Part shown: piece by piece, positions 15,234 through 23,276 of the stretch | Numbering within the stretch: position 1 is the stretch's first letter | Layout: every line of letters begins with the position of its first letter | Origin: RGIG5952 sp045603485 | GTDB lineage: Bacteria; Verrucomicrobiota; Kiritimatiellia; RFP12; JAAYLN01 | Direction of reading: 5' to 3' | NCBI GenBank assembly: GCA_045603485.1 | Contig: JAZUMF010000085.1 | Coordinates: 1 to 28,406 of the forward strand | DNA: 28,406 nucleotides | Position numbers and translations under genes: made by a program | Notes under the pieces: generated by a model | What the model was told of the DNA's origin: nothing | Databases searched by the model: none | The model's input: only the letters and a program-made list of their open reading frames with translations

Positions 15234-17654
15234 TTACTTTGTAACCGTTCTCTCAAAGAGCCTGGGGCTGACAAGGGTGATATCCTTGACATCAATATAC
15301 TCGCAGGGGTGGAGAATACCGGGCATTACCCAAATGCGGGATTTCGGGAAAAGACGACGCTTTCCAAGGCAGATTGTCTTCCAAACACCCTTCTCTTCCA
15401 ATCGGCCGACAATGGCCTGATTCGCGACTTCCATGCTCCTGTTCACGAGAATGCCATTTGGATACCACTTCTGGTAGATTCCCATGTAAGCGGCAGATGG
15501 ATCGCCATCGACGGTTGTACCGAGACGGACTGTTGCAAAGACATACCAGTCACCGGTTTGATCCTGAGGAATCTCGTAACCGATTTCGGCAAAGTTTGGA
15601 TTCATCCAAATCGATTCAGGCTCGCCTTTAAGTGAAATACTGATGCGAGCGTATTCTGTACCGTCCTTATCACGCCCCTTGATCATACGCTTACCACCGG
15701 TAAGCTTTGAGGCTGGGACTGAAATAACGACACTTTGCGGGGTATAATTGGTTGGCGACAAATCTGCGCCGAACATATTGGTAATGCGTTTGCCATAATC
15801 TGCACCGCCTTCAGCATACCAATGATGATAACGGGCGGTTGAGGAATCATTAGCCAACGCGTGCCACTCATAGTACAGGCTCTTCAATGATGGTAGATTG
15901 ACCTTCATCGCCGCGGCGGGAGCCTTCATATCGCGATAACGCCAAATTGCCAAACCGACGGCAGGAATCTTTGCGCGGAGAACGCGGGGCAGATATCTGG
16001 GATCTTTGCGAACGCTACTATGAGCGCGGGACAGAGCATTGTAGATTCGGACGCAATCGACATCTGACAAATAGTGGGATGTATCAGGAACATAGCAACC
16101 GTACCAGGTCCAACGCTGACGCAAACGGGCATGTTCAACGATATCTACATATTCTCTTATGTACTTTGCGGCAGGGCCGTAAGCGGCGTTTACATAAGTA
16201 TTGATGAGTTTATCGACATCATAGTCGGGATTCCAATGGAGCTTGGCATGAACCCAAAGCTTCATTTCCGAGAGATCGCCAAGACCTGAGAACTGATGCT
16301 GGGTTGAAACACCGCGAACGCCTAGACGCTTGTAGTAACGCATGCTGCCACCCATGATGTACATATTGGGGTATGGAATCATCCAATCGCTGAAGTTAGC
16401 GAGATATTCCCAAATATATGTGCCGTTCTTGGGATTGGTGACATTGCCGCAGAAGGTTGCAAGTGAGAACGCTGAACGCTCGTTGTTGTCTGCCGGCAAG
16501 CAGTGGTTGCGCCAAAGCTCAGCAGACGAGCCACCGACATTTGGCTCAAGGGGGAAATTCTTTGGATGACGGTCGCCATAAGGAAGCATGTTGAAGCGGA
16601 CATTGGGATACTTCTTGGCGAAGTGCTTGGCAATACGATTCGCCAAGATATAGGTCTGAACCGATGGAATGAGAGAACCATCAGGATCCGGATATTTGGC
16701 TACGAGTTTAAGGCAGTCGTTGCACTCGCAATAGTCGGCGCAGTCACCAATCGCAACTGAAAGCTCACGACGGGTAGGATCCTTTGCAAGCGTAGCTTCA
16801 ATGCCGGCCAAAAGAACCTTCCACATTTCTTCGTTTGAGATACAGACCCAATTGTAGTTGCGGGCCTTACGAGCGACCTCGTCAGCGACACCGGCGGTAA
16901 CACCGCCGCCACTCTCGCCATTGTAGTTGCGGGGGTCTTTTGCGCGAACATAGGCAAACCATTCGGGATGATTCTTTGCTTCGGGACAAACCTTAGTGCT
17001 TAACCAGCGATAAGGAATAGCGTGGTTATAGTCGGTTTCGTAATCACGGGCAAGGTCTGGATAACCGGCCTTTGTCGCAAGTCCCTTATGGACAAGCAAG
17101 CGGAGCTTCATTGAAGAAGCGAAGTCATGCCAGCCTGTGTCGGACCAGGACGAACGCTCTGCATACATAAAAGGAGCATCGACCTTATTGTAATCGGCGG
17201 GGAGCTCAAGACGAGCCACTCTTGGGACAAAATCATAATCGCGAGCGCAAAATACGACACCGAAATACTCGAGCAAATCGTATGCTGCATAGAGTGTTCC
17301 GCGTGAACGGTCACCTGTCACTTCAAGTGTATTTTCGTTCTTGACTCTAACGCAAATCTCATCAAGCTCCTTTGGCTTGTAGGGAGTACCGACGAGAATT
17401 GACTTGTAGCCTTTGACGGGCTTATCCGCAACCATGAATGTCGCTCCTGAAAGGCGACCCAAGAAGTCGGCAAGCTCCTTAGCGGCATATTTAACACCGG
17501 GCTTGGCATCCTTATCGATAACGATGACAGCCTGTGCCTTACCCGCATCTGCAATAACAAATGTAGCCGGCTCATCAGCTGCGACAACACTCGACCAAAT
17601 GACAGCAACTGCTGCCATTGCGAGAAGTTTTTTCACAAACAGTCTTATTTTCAT
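15234..17654 (-). CDS. Secreted DUF4838 protein, paralogue C
   Basis: An 806-aa protein with signal peptide MKIRLFVKKLLAMAAVAVIW ending near VVA-ADE. It keeps the paralogue architecture, with CADYCECNDC, SAELWRNHC (preceded by GGS rather than GGC), WEYLANF and STQHQFSGLGD. It is more diverged from A and B than they are from each other and shares features with D: RKARNYNW after TAGVADEVA, GRDKDGTEYARI and the IPSVQTYILANR region. Its variable loop is LRLLVHKGLATKAG. The ATG at 17654 follows GAAAGGA with good spacing, 23 bases after the D stop, so C and D are translationally close and almost certainly cotranscribed. Confidence 0.87.
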   Translation of the reverse strand: MKIRLFVKKLLAMAAVAVIWSSVVAADEPATFVIADAGKAQAVIVIDKDAKPGVKYAAKELADFLGRLSGATFMVADKPVKGYKSILVGTPYKPKELDEICVRVKNENTLEVTGDRSRGTLYAAYDLLEYFGVVFCARDYDFVPRVARLELPADYNKVDAPFMYAERSSWSDTGWHDFASSMKLRLLVHKGLATKAGYPDLARDYETDYNHAIPYRWLSTKVCPEAKNHPEWFAYVRAKDPRNYNGESGGGVTAGVADEVARKARNYNWVCISNEEMWKVLLAGIEATLAKDPTRRELSVAIGDCADYCECNDCLKLVAKYPDPDGSLIPSVQTYILANRIAKHFAKKYPNVRFNMLPYGDRHPKNFPLEPNVGGSSAELWRNHCLPADNNERSAFSLATFCGNVTNPKNGTYIWEYLANFSDWMIPYPNMYIMGGSMRYYKRLGVRGVSTQHQFSGLGDLSEMKLWVHAKLHWNPDYDVDKLINTYVNAAYGPAAKYIREYVDIVEHARLRQRWTWYGCYVPDTSHYLSDVDCVRIYNALSRAHSSVRKDPRYLPRVLRAKIPAVGLAIWRYRDMKAPAAAMKVNLPSLKSLYYEWHALANDSSTARYHHWYAEGGADYGKRITNMFGADLSPTNYTPQSVVISVPASKLTGGKRMIKGRDKDGTEYARISISLKGEPESIWMNPNFAEIGYEIPQDQTGDWYVFATVRLGTTVDGDPSAAYMGIYQKWYPNGILVNRSMEVANQAIVGRLEEKGVWKTICLGKRRLFPKSRIWVMPGILHPCEYIDVKDITLVSPRLFERTVTK

Positions 17655-17677
17655 GTTTTTATCCTTTCAAAATGAAA

Positions 17678-20080
17678 TTATTTTGCTACCGAATTCTCAA
17701 TGACAGCGGGGCTAATAAGCTTAATGCCCTTGACATCAATATACTCGCAGGGATGAAGGACACCCGGCATTACCCAAATGCGCGATTCGGGAAAGAGACG
17801 ACGCTTGCCAAGGCAGACGGTCTGCCACTTGCCCTTATCCTTTATGCGACCGACAACAGCCTGATTTGCAACCTCCATATTGCGTTTGACAAGGAAGCCG
17901 TTCGGATACCACTTCTGATACATACCGACATAAGCTACGGTCGGATCACCGTCAAACATTGTTCCTACGCGAATATCGGCAAAGACATACCAATCCCCTG
18001 CCTCTTCTGGCTTGACCGTATAACCGATTTCGGCAAAGTTTGGATTCATCCAAATCTTTTCAGGCTCGCCCTGAAGAGAAATCTTGATTCGGGCATACTC
18101 CGTACCATCCTTATCGCGACCCTTTACCATGCGCTTACCGCCGGTAAGCTCCTTAGCGGTGATGTCGCGGACAGTCAACTTGGGGATGTGGTTGGTCGGC
18201 TGGAAGTCTTTGCCAAACATCTGAGTTATGCGCTTATTATAATCGGATCCACCCTCTGAATACCACTTCCAATAGGTTGAATTGGATGTGTCATCGACGA
18301 TGGAGTGCCACTTCTTCCAAAGATCCTGCAATGGAGGCATCTTTACGCGCATCGCCTGTGCAGGACCGAGCATATCCTCATAACGCCAAATCGCTACGCT
18401 GATTGCGGGAATAATCGCACGACGGACTGTTGGGAGGTATTGCTTGTTGTAGCGACTTACAGCGGCTTCTGCCGCAACGGCAGCCTTGTATATCTTCACG
18501 CAATCATCGTCTGAAAGGAAATGGGAAGTGTCAGGCACATAGCAGCCATACCATGTCCAACGCTGGCGCAGGCGGGCGTGTTCAACAATGTTGACATATT
18601 GACGAATGTATTTTGCGGCAGGGCCGAAGGCAGCATTGCAATATGTGTCGATAAGCTTATCGATATCGGCATCGGGATTCCATTGAAGTTTGGCATGGAG
18701 CCAAAGCTTCATCTCGGAGAGGTCGCCCAGCCCCGAGAACTGATGCTGCGTGACTACACCGGTTACGCCCAGACGCTTGTAGTAGCGCATACTTGCGGCC
18801 ATAATATAAACATTCGGGAATGGAATCATCCAATCGCTGAAGTTAGCGAGATATTCCCAAACATAAGTACCGTTTTTGGGATTGGTAACCTTGTCGCAGA
18901 AAAGAGCCAGTGAATACTTTGAACGCTCATTGCAGTCGGCTGGCAAGCAGTGGTTGCGCCAAAGCTCGGCGGAGCAACCGCCGACATTAGGCTCTAGGAA
19001 GAGGTTTGTCGCAGCGGGCTGACGGCCTCCGTAGGGAAGCATATTGAAGCGGACATTGGGATACTTCTTCGCAAAATGCTTACCGATCCGGTTAGCAACC
19101 AGATATGTCTGGACGACAGGAAGAATTGAACCATCAGGGTCAGGATATTTTGCTACAGTTTCAAGACACTTATCGCATTCGCAGTAATCGGCGCAGTCAC
19201 CGATGGCAACTGAGAGTTCGCGGCAATTTGGATTCTTTGCCAATGTCGTTTCGATACCATCTAAAAGCACCTTCCACATCTCTTCGTTGGACATACAAAT
19301 CCAATTGTAGTTGCGAGCCTTGCGGGCAACCTCTTCGGCTACACCGGCGGTAATGCCGCCGCCCTGCTCGCCATTGTAGTTGCTGGGATCCTTTGAGCGG
19401 ACATACGCAAACCACTCAGGATGCTTTTTGGCTTCAGGATGCTTGCTGACCCAACGATACGGTATGGCATGGTTGACATCCCACTCGTAGTCGGCAGCAA
19501 GATCGGGGCATTCCTTCCACCCGCGCAAGGAATAGCGAAGACGCGAGGTGTTTTCGGGGCTCACACGCCCCGTATCAGACCATGTACTGCGGACTGCCCA
19601 CATACAGGGCGCATCGACCTTGCTGAAGTTGCCGGCAATCTCAACACGGTTTGTTTTAGGAATATAATCCCAATCGCGAGTACAAAAAACAACGCCTAAT
19701 GATTCCAAAAGCTCATATACGGCGTAAAGAGCACCGCGGGATCTGTAGCCTGTAAGCTCAAGCGTATTGGCGTCCTTGACGCGGATGCAAAGCTCATCAA
19801 CCTGATCGGTCTTGTAAGGTGTACCAATTAAAATTGATTTTAAGCCAGGAAGAGGCTTATCTGAAATCATAAAACGCGCACCAGACATCTTGCCCAAATA
19901 ATCGGCAAGCTCACGGGCGGCAAACTTAATACCGGGCTTGGCATCAGAGGGAATAACAATTACCGCTGCAGCCTGACCATTATCCACTAGAACAAATGGC
20001 TTAACATCAGCAAAAAGAGATGTAGCGGCTATAAGAACCGTCGCAAAAAACAACGAAAACAAATATCGGTTGCAAATCAT
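17678..20080 (-). CDS. Secreted DUF4838 protein, paralogue D (first of the four)
   Basis: An 800-aa protein and the most diverged of the four. AAGGAGG lies directly before two adjacent ATGs; the second (20080) has the better spacing, and the first (20083) is an alternative. The signal peptide MICNRYLFSLFFATVLIAAT ends near LFA-DVK. The four-cysteine motif is CADYCECDKC, and SAELWRNHC, WEYLANF and the STQHQFSG equivalent (VTQHQFSGLGD) are retained. The region after SDTGR lacks the AGYPDLARDYETD form of the others and reads CPDLAADYEWDVNHA, with a shorter preceding loop (RYSLRGWKE). One two-residue insertion follows QPAATN. The 160-base leader between this gene and the small Ala-Pro protein contains several hairpins. 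Confidence 0.87.
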   Translation of the reverse strand: MICNRYLFSLFFATVLIAATSLFADVKPFVLVDNGQAAAVIVIPSDAKPGIKFAARELADYLGKMSGARFMISDKPLPGLKSILIGTPYKTDQVDELCIRVKDANTLELTGYRSRGALYAVYELLESLGVVFCTRDWDYIPKTNRVEIAGNFSKVDAPCMWAVRSTWSDTGRVSPENTSRLRYSLRGWKECPDLAADYEWDVNHAIPYRWVSKHPEAKKHPEWFAYVRSKDPSNYNGEQGGGITAGVAEEVARKARNYNWICMSNEEMWKVLLDGIETTLAKNPNCRELSVAIGDCADYCECDKCLETVAKYPDPDGSILPVVQTYLVANRIGKHFAKKYPNVRFNMLPYGGRQPAATNLFLEPNVGGCSAELWRNHCLPADCNERSKYSLALFCDKVTNPKNGTYVWEYLANFSDWMIPFPNVYIMAASMRYYKRLGVTGVVTQHQFSGLGDLSEMKLWLHAKLQWNPDADIDKLIDTYCNAAFGPAAKYIRQYVNIVEHARLRQRWTWYGCYVPDTSHFLSDDDCVKIYKAAVAAEAAVSRYNKQYLPTVRRAIIPAISVAIWRYEDMLGPAQAMRVKMPPLQDLWKKWHSIVDDTSNSTYWKWYSEGGSDYNKRITQMFGKDFQPTNHIPKLTVRDITAKELTGGKRMVKGRDKDGTEYARIKISLQGEPEKIWMNPNFAEIGYTVKPEEAGDWYVFADIRVGTMFDGDPTVAYVGMYQKWYPNGFLVKRNMEVANQAVVGRIKDKGKWQTVCLGKRRLFPESRIWVMPGVLHPCEYIDVKGIKLISPAVIENSVAK

Positions 20081-20119
20081 CATTTCCTCCTTATCGTAAA
20101 CGCCCAAACCGCACACAAA

Positions 20120-20190
20120 TCGCCTATGGCGACTTGCTTCAGGATTCGATTTAAGCAGCTCAAAAAGCTAAAGAGCAAAGATGGAGCTGC
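20120..20190 (-). promoter_or_regulatory. Structured leader of DUF4838 gene D
   Basis: Downstream of the 20197-20228 hairpin, the minus-strand leader holds GCAGCTC (20190-20184) with GAGCTGC (20161-20155), then TCGCC (20132-20128) with GGCGA (20124-20120). A TGT-TATCAT extended -10 at 20229-20237 would start transcription just ahead of these elements. Regulatory function is an inference. Confidence 0.3.
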
Positions 20191-20196
20191 GATCAA

Positions 20197-20228
20197 ATTC
20201 ACGCCGCCGGGTTTATGGCGGCGTGAAT
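20197..20228 (-). terminator. 12-bp perfect hairpin after the Ala-Pro protein gene
   Basis: ATTCACGCCGCC (20197-20208) and GGCGGCGTGAAT (20217-20228) pair perfectly around an eight-base loop, 13 bases after the stop at 20242. The following minus-strand bases (TTGATCG) are a poor U-tract, so attenuation with read-through into the DUF4838 run is plausible. Confidence 0.65.
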
Positions 20229-20241
20229 ATGATAACACTCC

Positions 20242-20859
20242 TTATTTCTTAGCAGGAGCAGCGGGAGCGGCAGGAGCTTGAAGTGCCGGCTGAGTCTTGC
20301 TGATGAAATCAGGATCAAGAAGAGTGATACGATGAAGGTCGGTATACCTTGGAAGAGCTTCAGGATTGGTGCTCTGAACAAGATTAATCTTCATACCAGC
20401 CTCAAGCTTGACAACGCCAAGACTGACAATCTGCCATGCCTCGTCGCCAAGTGAACCTGTCACATGGGTACGGGCAGGAGTCTGGATAGCTCCACACTCG
20501 GTGCAGTGCTGAGGTGTGGTGACAGTTGCCATGGCTGCATTCTGATCAAGAGGAATGGAAGCACCGGAACGGAGCTTGAGAAGAATGTGCCATGTACCGG
20601 CCTCAGCAGGCTTAACGGTGTAAGTAATAGCCTTTACGGGAGCGTTGGTATTGAAGTTGGCGAGACGAGCATACTGGAAATTGTCAATTGTATCCTTCTC
20701 AAGACGAACATTCGCATCCTTGTCAAACTTGTTGGCCTCAATAACGATTGAGTAAGGCTTGGCAGGTGCGGCAGGGGCAGCCGGTGCCGCCGGCTTCTGA
20801 GCAAAAGCCGAAGCAGTTGCGAGAACGAACGCAAGTGGAGTGAGTAGATAACTTTTCAT
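20242..20859 (-). CDS. Small secreted Ala-Pro-flanked protein related to the DUF4838 C-terminal domain
   Basis: A 205-aa exported protein. The signal peptide MKSYLLTPLAFVLATASAFA is cleaved before QKP by an AFA-Q site. An Ala-Pro linker (APAAPAAPAKP) follows, then a beta-rich domain (about 36-190), then a second AAP tail ending in KK. The core matches the C-terminal domain of the DUF4838 neighbours: AEAGTWHILLKLRSG against KLEDSGDWYVFATVRLG, GSLGDEAWQIVSLG against GRLEDKGKWQTVCLG, and YTDLHRITLLDPDFISKT against YIDVKEFTFIAPSLIEKT. It has a CTEC pair near 125. It may be a stand-alone glycan-binding or adaptor module. The ATG at 20859 has AGAAGGA upstream, and a strong promoter lies at 20911-20940. 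It is first in the minus-strand run. Confidence 0.75.
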   Translation of the reverse strand: MKSYLLTPLAFVLATASAFAQKPAAPAAPAAPAKPYSIVIEANKFDKDANVRLEKDTIDNFQYARLANFNTNAPVKAITYTVKPAEAGTWHILLKLRSGASIPLDQNAAMATVTTPQHCTECGAIQTPARTHVTGSLGDEAWQIVSLGVVKLEAGMKINLVQSTNPEALPRYTDLHRITLLDPDFISKTQPALQAPAAPAAPAKK

Positions 20860-20910
20860 GGTGAAGTATTCCTTCTTTTTAGTTTTGGAGTGTTAATTAA
20901 AACGACCTCT

Positions 20911-20940
20911 ATCTTACAAAAAGAAGTTATTTTTTGTCAA
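20911..20940 (-). promoter_or_regulatory. Strong promoter of the DUF4838 locus
   Basis: A consensus TTGACA -35 (20940-20935), an 18-base spacer and TAAGAT -10 (20916-20911). The predicted leader is about 45 bases. It is the best -35/-10 pair seen upstream of the minus-strand locus. Confidence 0.75.
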
Positions 20941-20990
20941 TTACAATAAATAGCCTCCATCGCTCAATAGAAGTAGTGACGATATAGAAA

Positions 20991-21004
20991 CAAGATTAAT
21001 CTTG
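20991..21004. promoter_or_regulatory. 14-bp perfect palindrome between divergent promoters
   Basis: CAAGATTAATCTTG lies roughly midway between the minus-strand promoter (start near 20904) and the plus-strand promoter (start near 21103), about 95-105 bases upstream of each. That position suits a shared activator. Flanking sequence (20941-21067) shows no gene. Confidence 0.35.
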
Positions 21005-21067
21005 CAACAGACCGCCAAATTCCTGTAAGCAGTTTCCATGCCAACCAGCGAAGAAAACAACCGAAAC

Positions 21068-21096
21068 TTGAGTCGGCTCTCAGAAGTAGATATAAT
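21068..21096 (+). promoter_or_regulatory. Promoter of the rhamnosidase-like gene
   Basis: TTGAGT (21068-21073), a 17-base spacer and a perfect TATAAT (21091-21096). It predicts a leader of about 117 bases. The leader holds CCTGCCGGA twice (near 21122 and 21170) and a short TTCTAT/ATAGAA inverted repeat between them. Confidence 0.6.
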
Positions 21097-21219
21097 AGTA
21101 ATGGTTCGTATTCACTTATTTCCCTGCCGGAGACAAGTTTTTTCTATAGCGGAAACCATAGAACGGTACCTGCCGGACGCATCACCCAAACTTAATTAAC
21201 CACCTACTGGGCAAATACC

Positions 21220-23265
21220 ATGAGCACAACTGAACGCACCTTTCAAGGCAGTTTCATCACATCGCCCGAAATGGCATCTCTTAAACCTAATCATGTCTTT
21301 CACAAGCAGCTTGACCGAGAGGCTGAAAAGAATTTTGACCTTTCTGTTTCAAATCGTCACATACTCTTCAGGAAAGAAATTGTTGTCGATGCAGAAGATA
21401 TCAAGAATGCCAAAGCCTTTATAACCGCCGACGATTTTTACAAGCTCTACATCAATGGCTCCTTTGTGGCTCAGGGCCCTGCCGCAGGTTACCACTTCAA
21501 CTATTTTTACAATGAGATACCCATTGGCGAGTTTTTACGGGAAGGAAAAAACACAATTGCCGTTCATACTTACTATCAGGGGCTTATCAACCGCGTTTGG
21601 GTCTCCGGAGATAATCGCCATGGTTTAATTCTCGATGTAGTCTCAGGTGATAAAACGCTCGTCTGCTCTGACACATCCTTCAAGTGTGCCACCCACAGCG
21701 GTTATTCTTCAATAGGCATTGCGGGCTATAAGACCCAATTTCTTGAATCCTACAACACAAACGCCCCGGAAGTAGGCTTTGAAAAGGATGATTTTGACGA
21801 TTCCGATTGGGTAAACGCCGTCCCCCACCCTCTATCCGATGACTACACACTTGTTCCCCAGCCGTCGGAACTTGTCATAACTGAAGAGATTCCCCCTGTT
21901 AGCGTAATCAGGTTGGACAACGGTGGATTACGCATCGACTTCGGTGCTATCTTTGTCGGCACACTTTACTTTACCGCAAAGGGAGAAGCAAATGACAAAC
22001 TCACCCTCTACTTTGGGCAAGAGCTCAACGACGATGGAAGCGTCCGCCATAAAATGCGCTGCAATTGCGACTATATCGGCGAGATGATTCTTTCGGGTAA
22101 AGAAGACCACCTTCGCGAATTTGACTACAAGAGCTTCCGCTATGCAGAGATTATTCCCGAAGACAATGCAAGAGTTGAAATCTCCGATATTAAGCTGATA
22201 GCCCGCCACTATCCCTTTGAGCTCCGCGCAAAGCCTTCCTTTACCGATTCCTCGCTTGAACCGATTTGGAATCTATGCGTCGACAGCTTCAGATATGGTG
22301 TTCAAGAGCAAATTATGGACTGTATGGATAGAGAAAAAGGTTACTATCTTGGAGACGGTTGTTATACCATGTTTACATATGGTCTATTAACTAAAGATTG
22401 GACGCTCTCCCGAAAGTTCATTAAAGACTTTCTGCGCACAACCTTTGTTGACCGTGGGCTGCTGACTTGCGGCAACTGCTCAAAGATGCAGGAGATTGCC
22501 GAATATCCGTTTATGTTAATTCTCTTCGCATGGCTCTTCCTGCAGGAGTCTGGCGACAAAGACTTCATCGATTCAGTATACAATCAATTTGCCGATATTT
22601 TAGATTGCTACAAAGAACGCTATGCCCTTGAAGATGGGCTGATTGCCAATCTTGACAAATGGTCTGTCGTAGAATGGCCAAAGAATTATCAGGACAACTA
22701 TGACGCCGACATCTCTGAAGGCAAGGTTTGCACGGCAATCCATAATGCAATAAACGCCTACTACATCGGAGCTGTCAAATCTCTAAATGAGATAGCGAAG
22801 CTGATTGGAAGACCCCCATACGCAGATGCAGAGCTTCTAGAAAACGCATTCCGAAAAGCCTTCTATGATTCAGAGCGGCACCTCTTCAAAGATGCCGTAG
22901 GCTCAACCCATATAAGTCTCCCCGCCAATACCTATGCCGCATTTTTCCAATTACAGGATGATCCGCTCTTTATGGACAGCTACATTGCATTATTGCGTGA
23001 AAAATGCTTTAGCAGTGTAAATATGTTCCAGATATTCCCCGTGCTGTGCCAACTCTTCAGAGATGGATATTCTGCGCTTGCCCATGAAATCATCTCGTCA
23101 GACGAAACCTGGAAGCGCATTATACGCGAAGGCGGAACTCGCTCTTTTGAAGGCTGGGGACGGGACACAAAATGGAATACCTCCCTATTTCACCTTACAC
23201 TTGCATGCGGAGCGGCATTCCTCTGCGACTGGAATCCAGCCAAAGCCACCGCCTTTGGCGAATAA
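21220..23265 (+). CDS. GH78-like alpha-L-rhamnosidase, probably cytoplasmic
   Basis: A 681-aa protein of the bacterial alpha-L-rhamnosidase family, which removes terminal alpha-L-rhamnose by inversion. The N-terminal half holds beta domains with AFITADDFYKLYINGSFV and GKNTIAVHTYYQG, typical of the family's ligand-binding modules, and a LRIDFGAIFVGTLYF segment. The catalytic (alpha/alpha)6 barrel begins near residue 340; the motif DCMDREKGYYLGDG (about 366-379) matches the family DCPxRERxxWxGD pattern, with Met-Asp and Lys-Gly substitutions. Glu near 485 (VVEWPKNY) is a second acidic candidate. A closing GGTRSFEGWG is also typical. No signal peptide is present. The ATG at 21220 has only a weak binding site. 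It is divergent from the DUF4838 locus, and its stop is 11 bases from the converging hrpB stop. Confidence 0.85.
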   Translation: MSTTERTFQGSFITSPEMASLKPNHVFHKQLDREAEKNFDLSVSNRHILFRKEIVVDAEDIKNAKAFITADDFYKLYINGSFVAQGPAAGYHFNYFYNEIPIGEFLREGKNTIAVHTYYQGLINRVWVSGDNRHGLILDVVSGDKTLVCSDTSFKCATHSGYSSIGIAGYKTQFLESYNTNAPEVGFEKDDFDDSDWVNAVPHPLSDDYTLVPQPSELVITEEIPPVSVIRLDNGGLRIDFGAIFVGTLYFTAKGEANDKLTLYFGQELNDDGSVRHKMRCNCDYIGEMILSGKEDHLREFDYKSFRYAEIIPEDNARVEISDIKLIARHYPFELRAKPSFTDSSLEPIWNLCVDSFRYGVQEQIMDCMDREKGYYLGDGCYTMFTYGLLTKDWTLSRKFIKDFLRTTFVDRGLLTCGNCSKMQEIAEYPFMLILFAWLFLQESGDKDFIDSVYNQFADILDCYKERYALEDGLIANLDKWSVVEWPKNYQDNYDADISEGKVCTAIHNAINAYYIGAVKSLNEIAKLIGRPPYADAELLENAFRKAFYDSERHLFKDAVGSTHISLPANTYAAFFQLQDDPLFMDSYIALLREKCFSSVNMFQIFPVLCQLFRDGYSALAHEIISSDETWKRIIREGGTRSFEGWGRDTKWNTSLFHLTLACGAAFLCDWNPAKATAFGE

Positions 23266-23276
23266 TCATAATTTAC

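Noticed and set aside
17618..18259. 213-codon plus-strand ORF
   Set aside because: Lies antisense to DUF4838 gene D with codon-shadow composition; similar antisense ORFs recur over each paralogue only because the genes themselves are alike.
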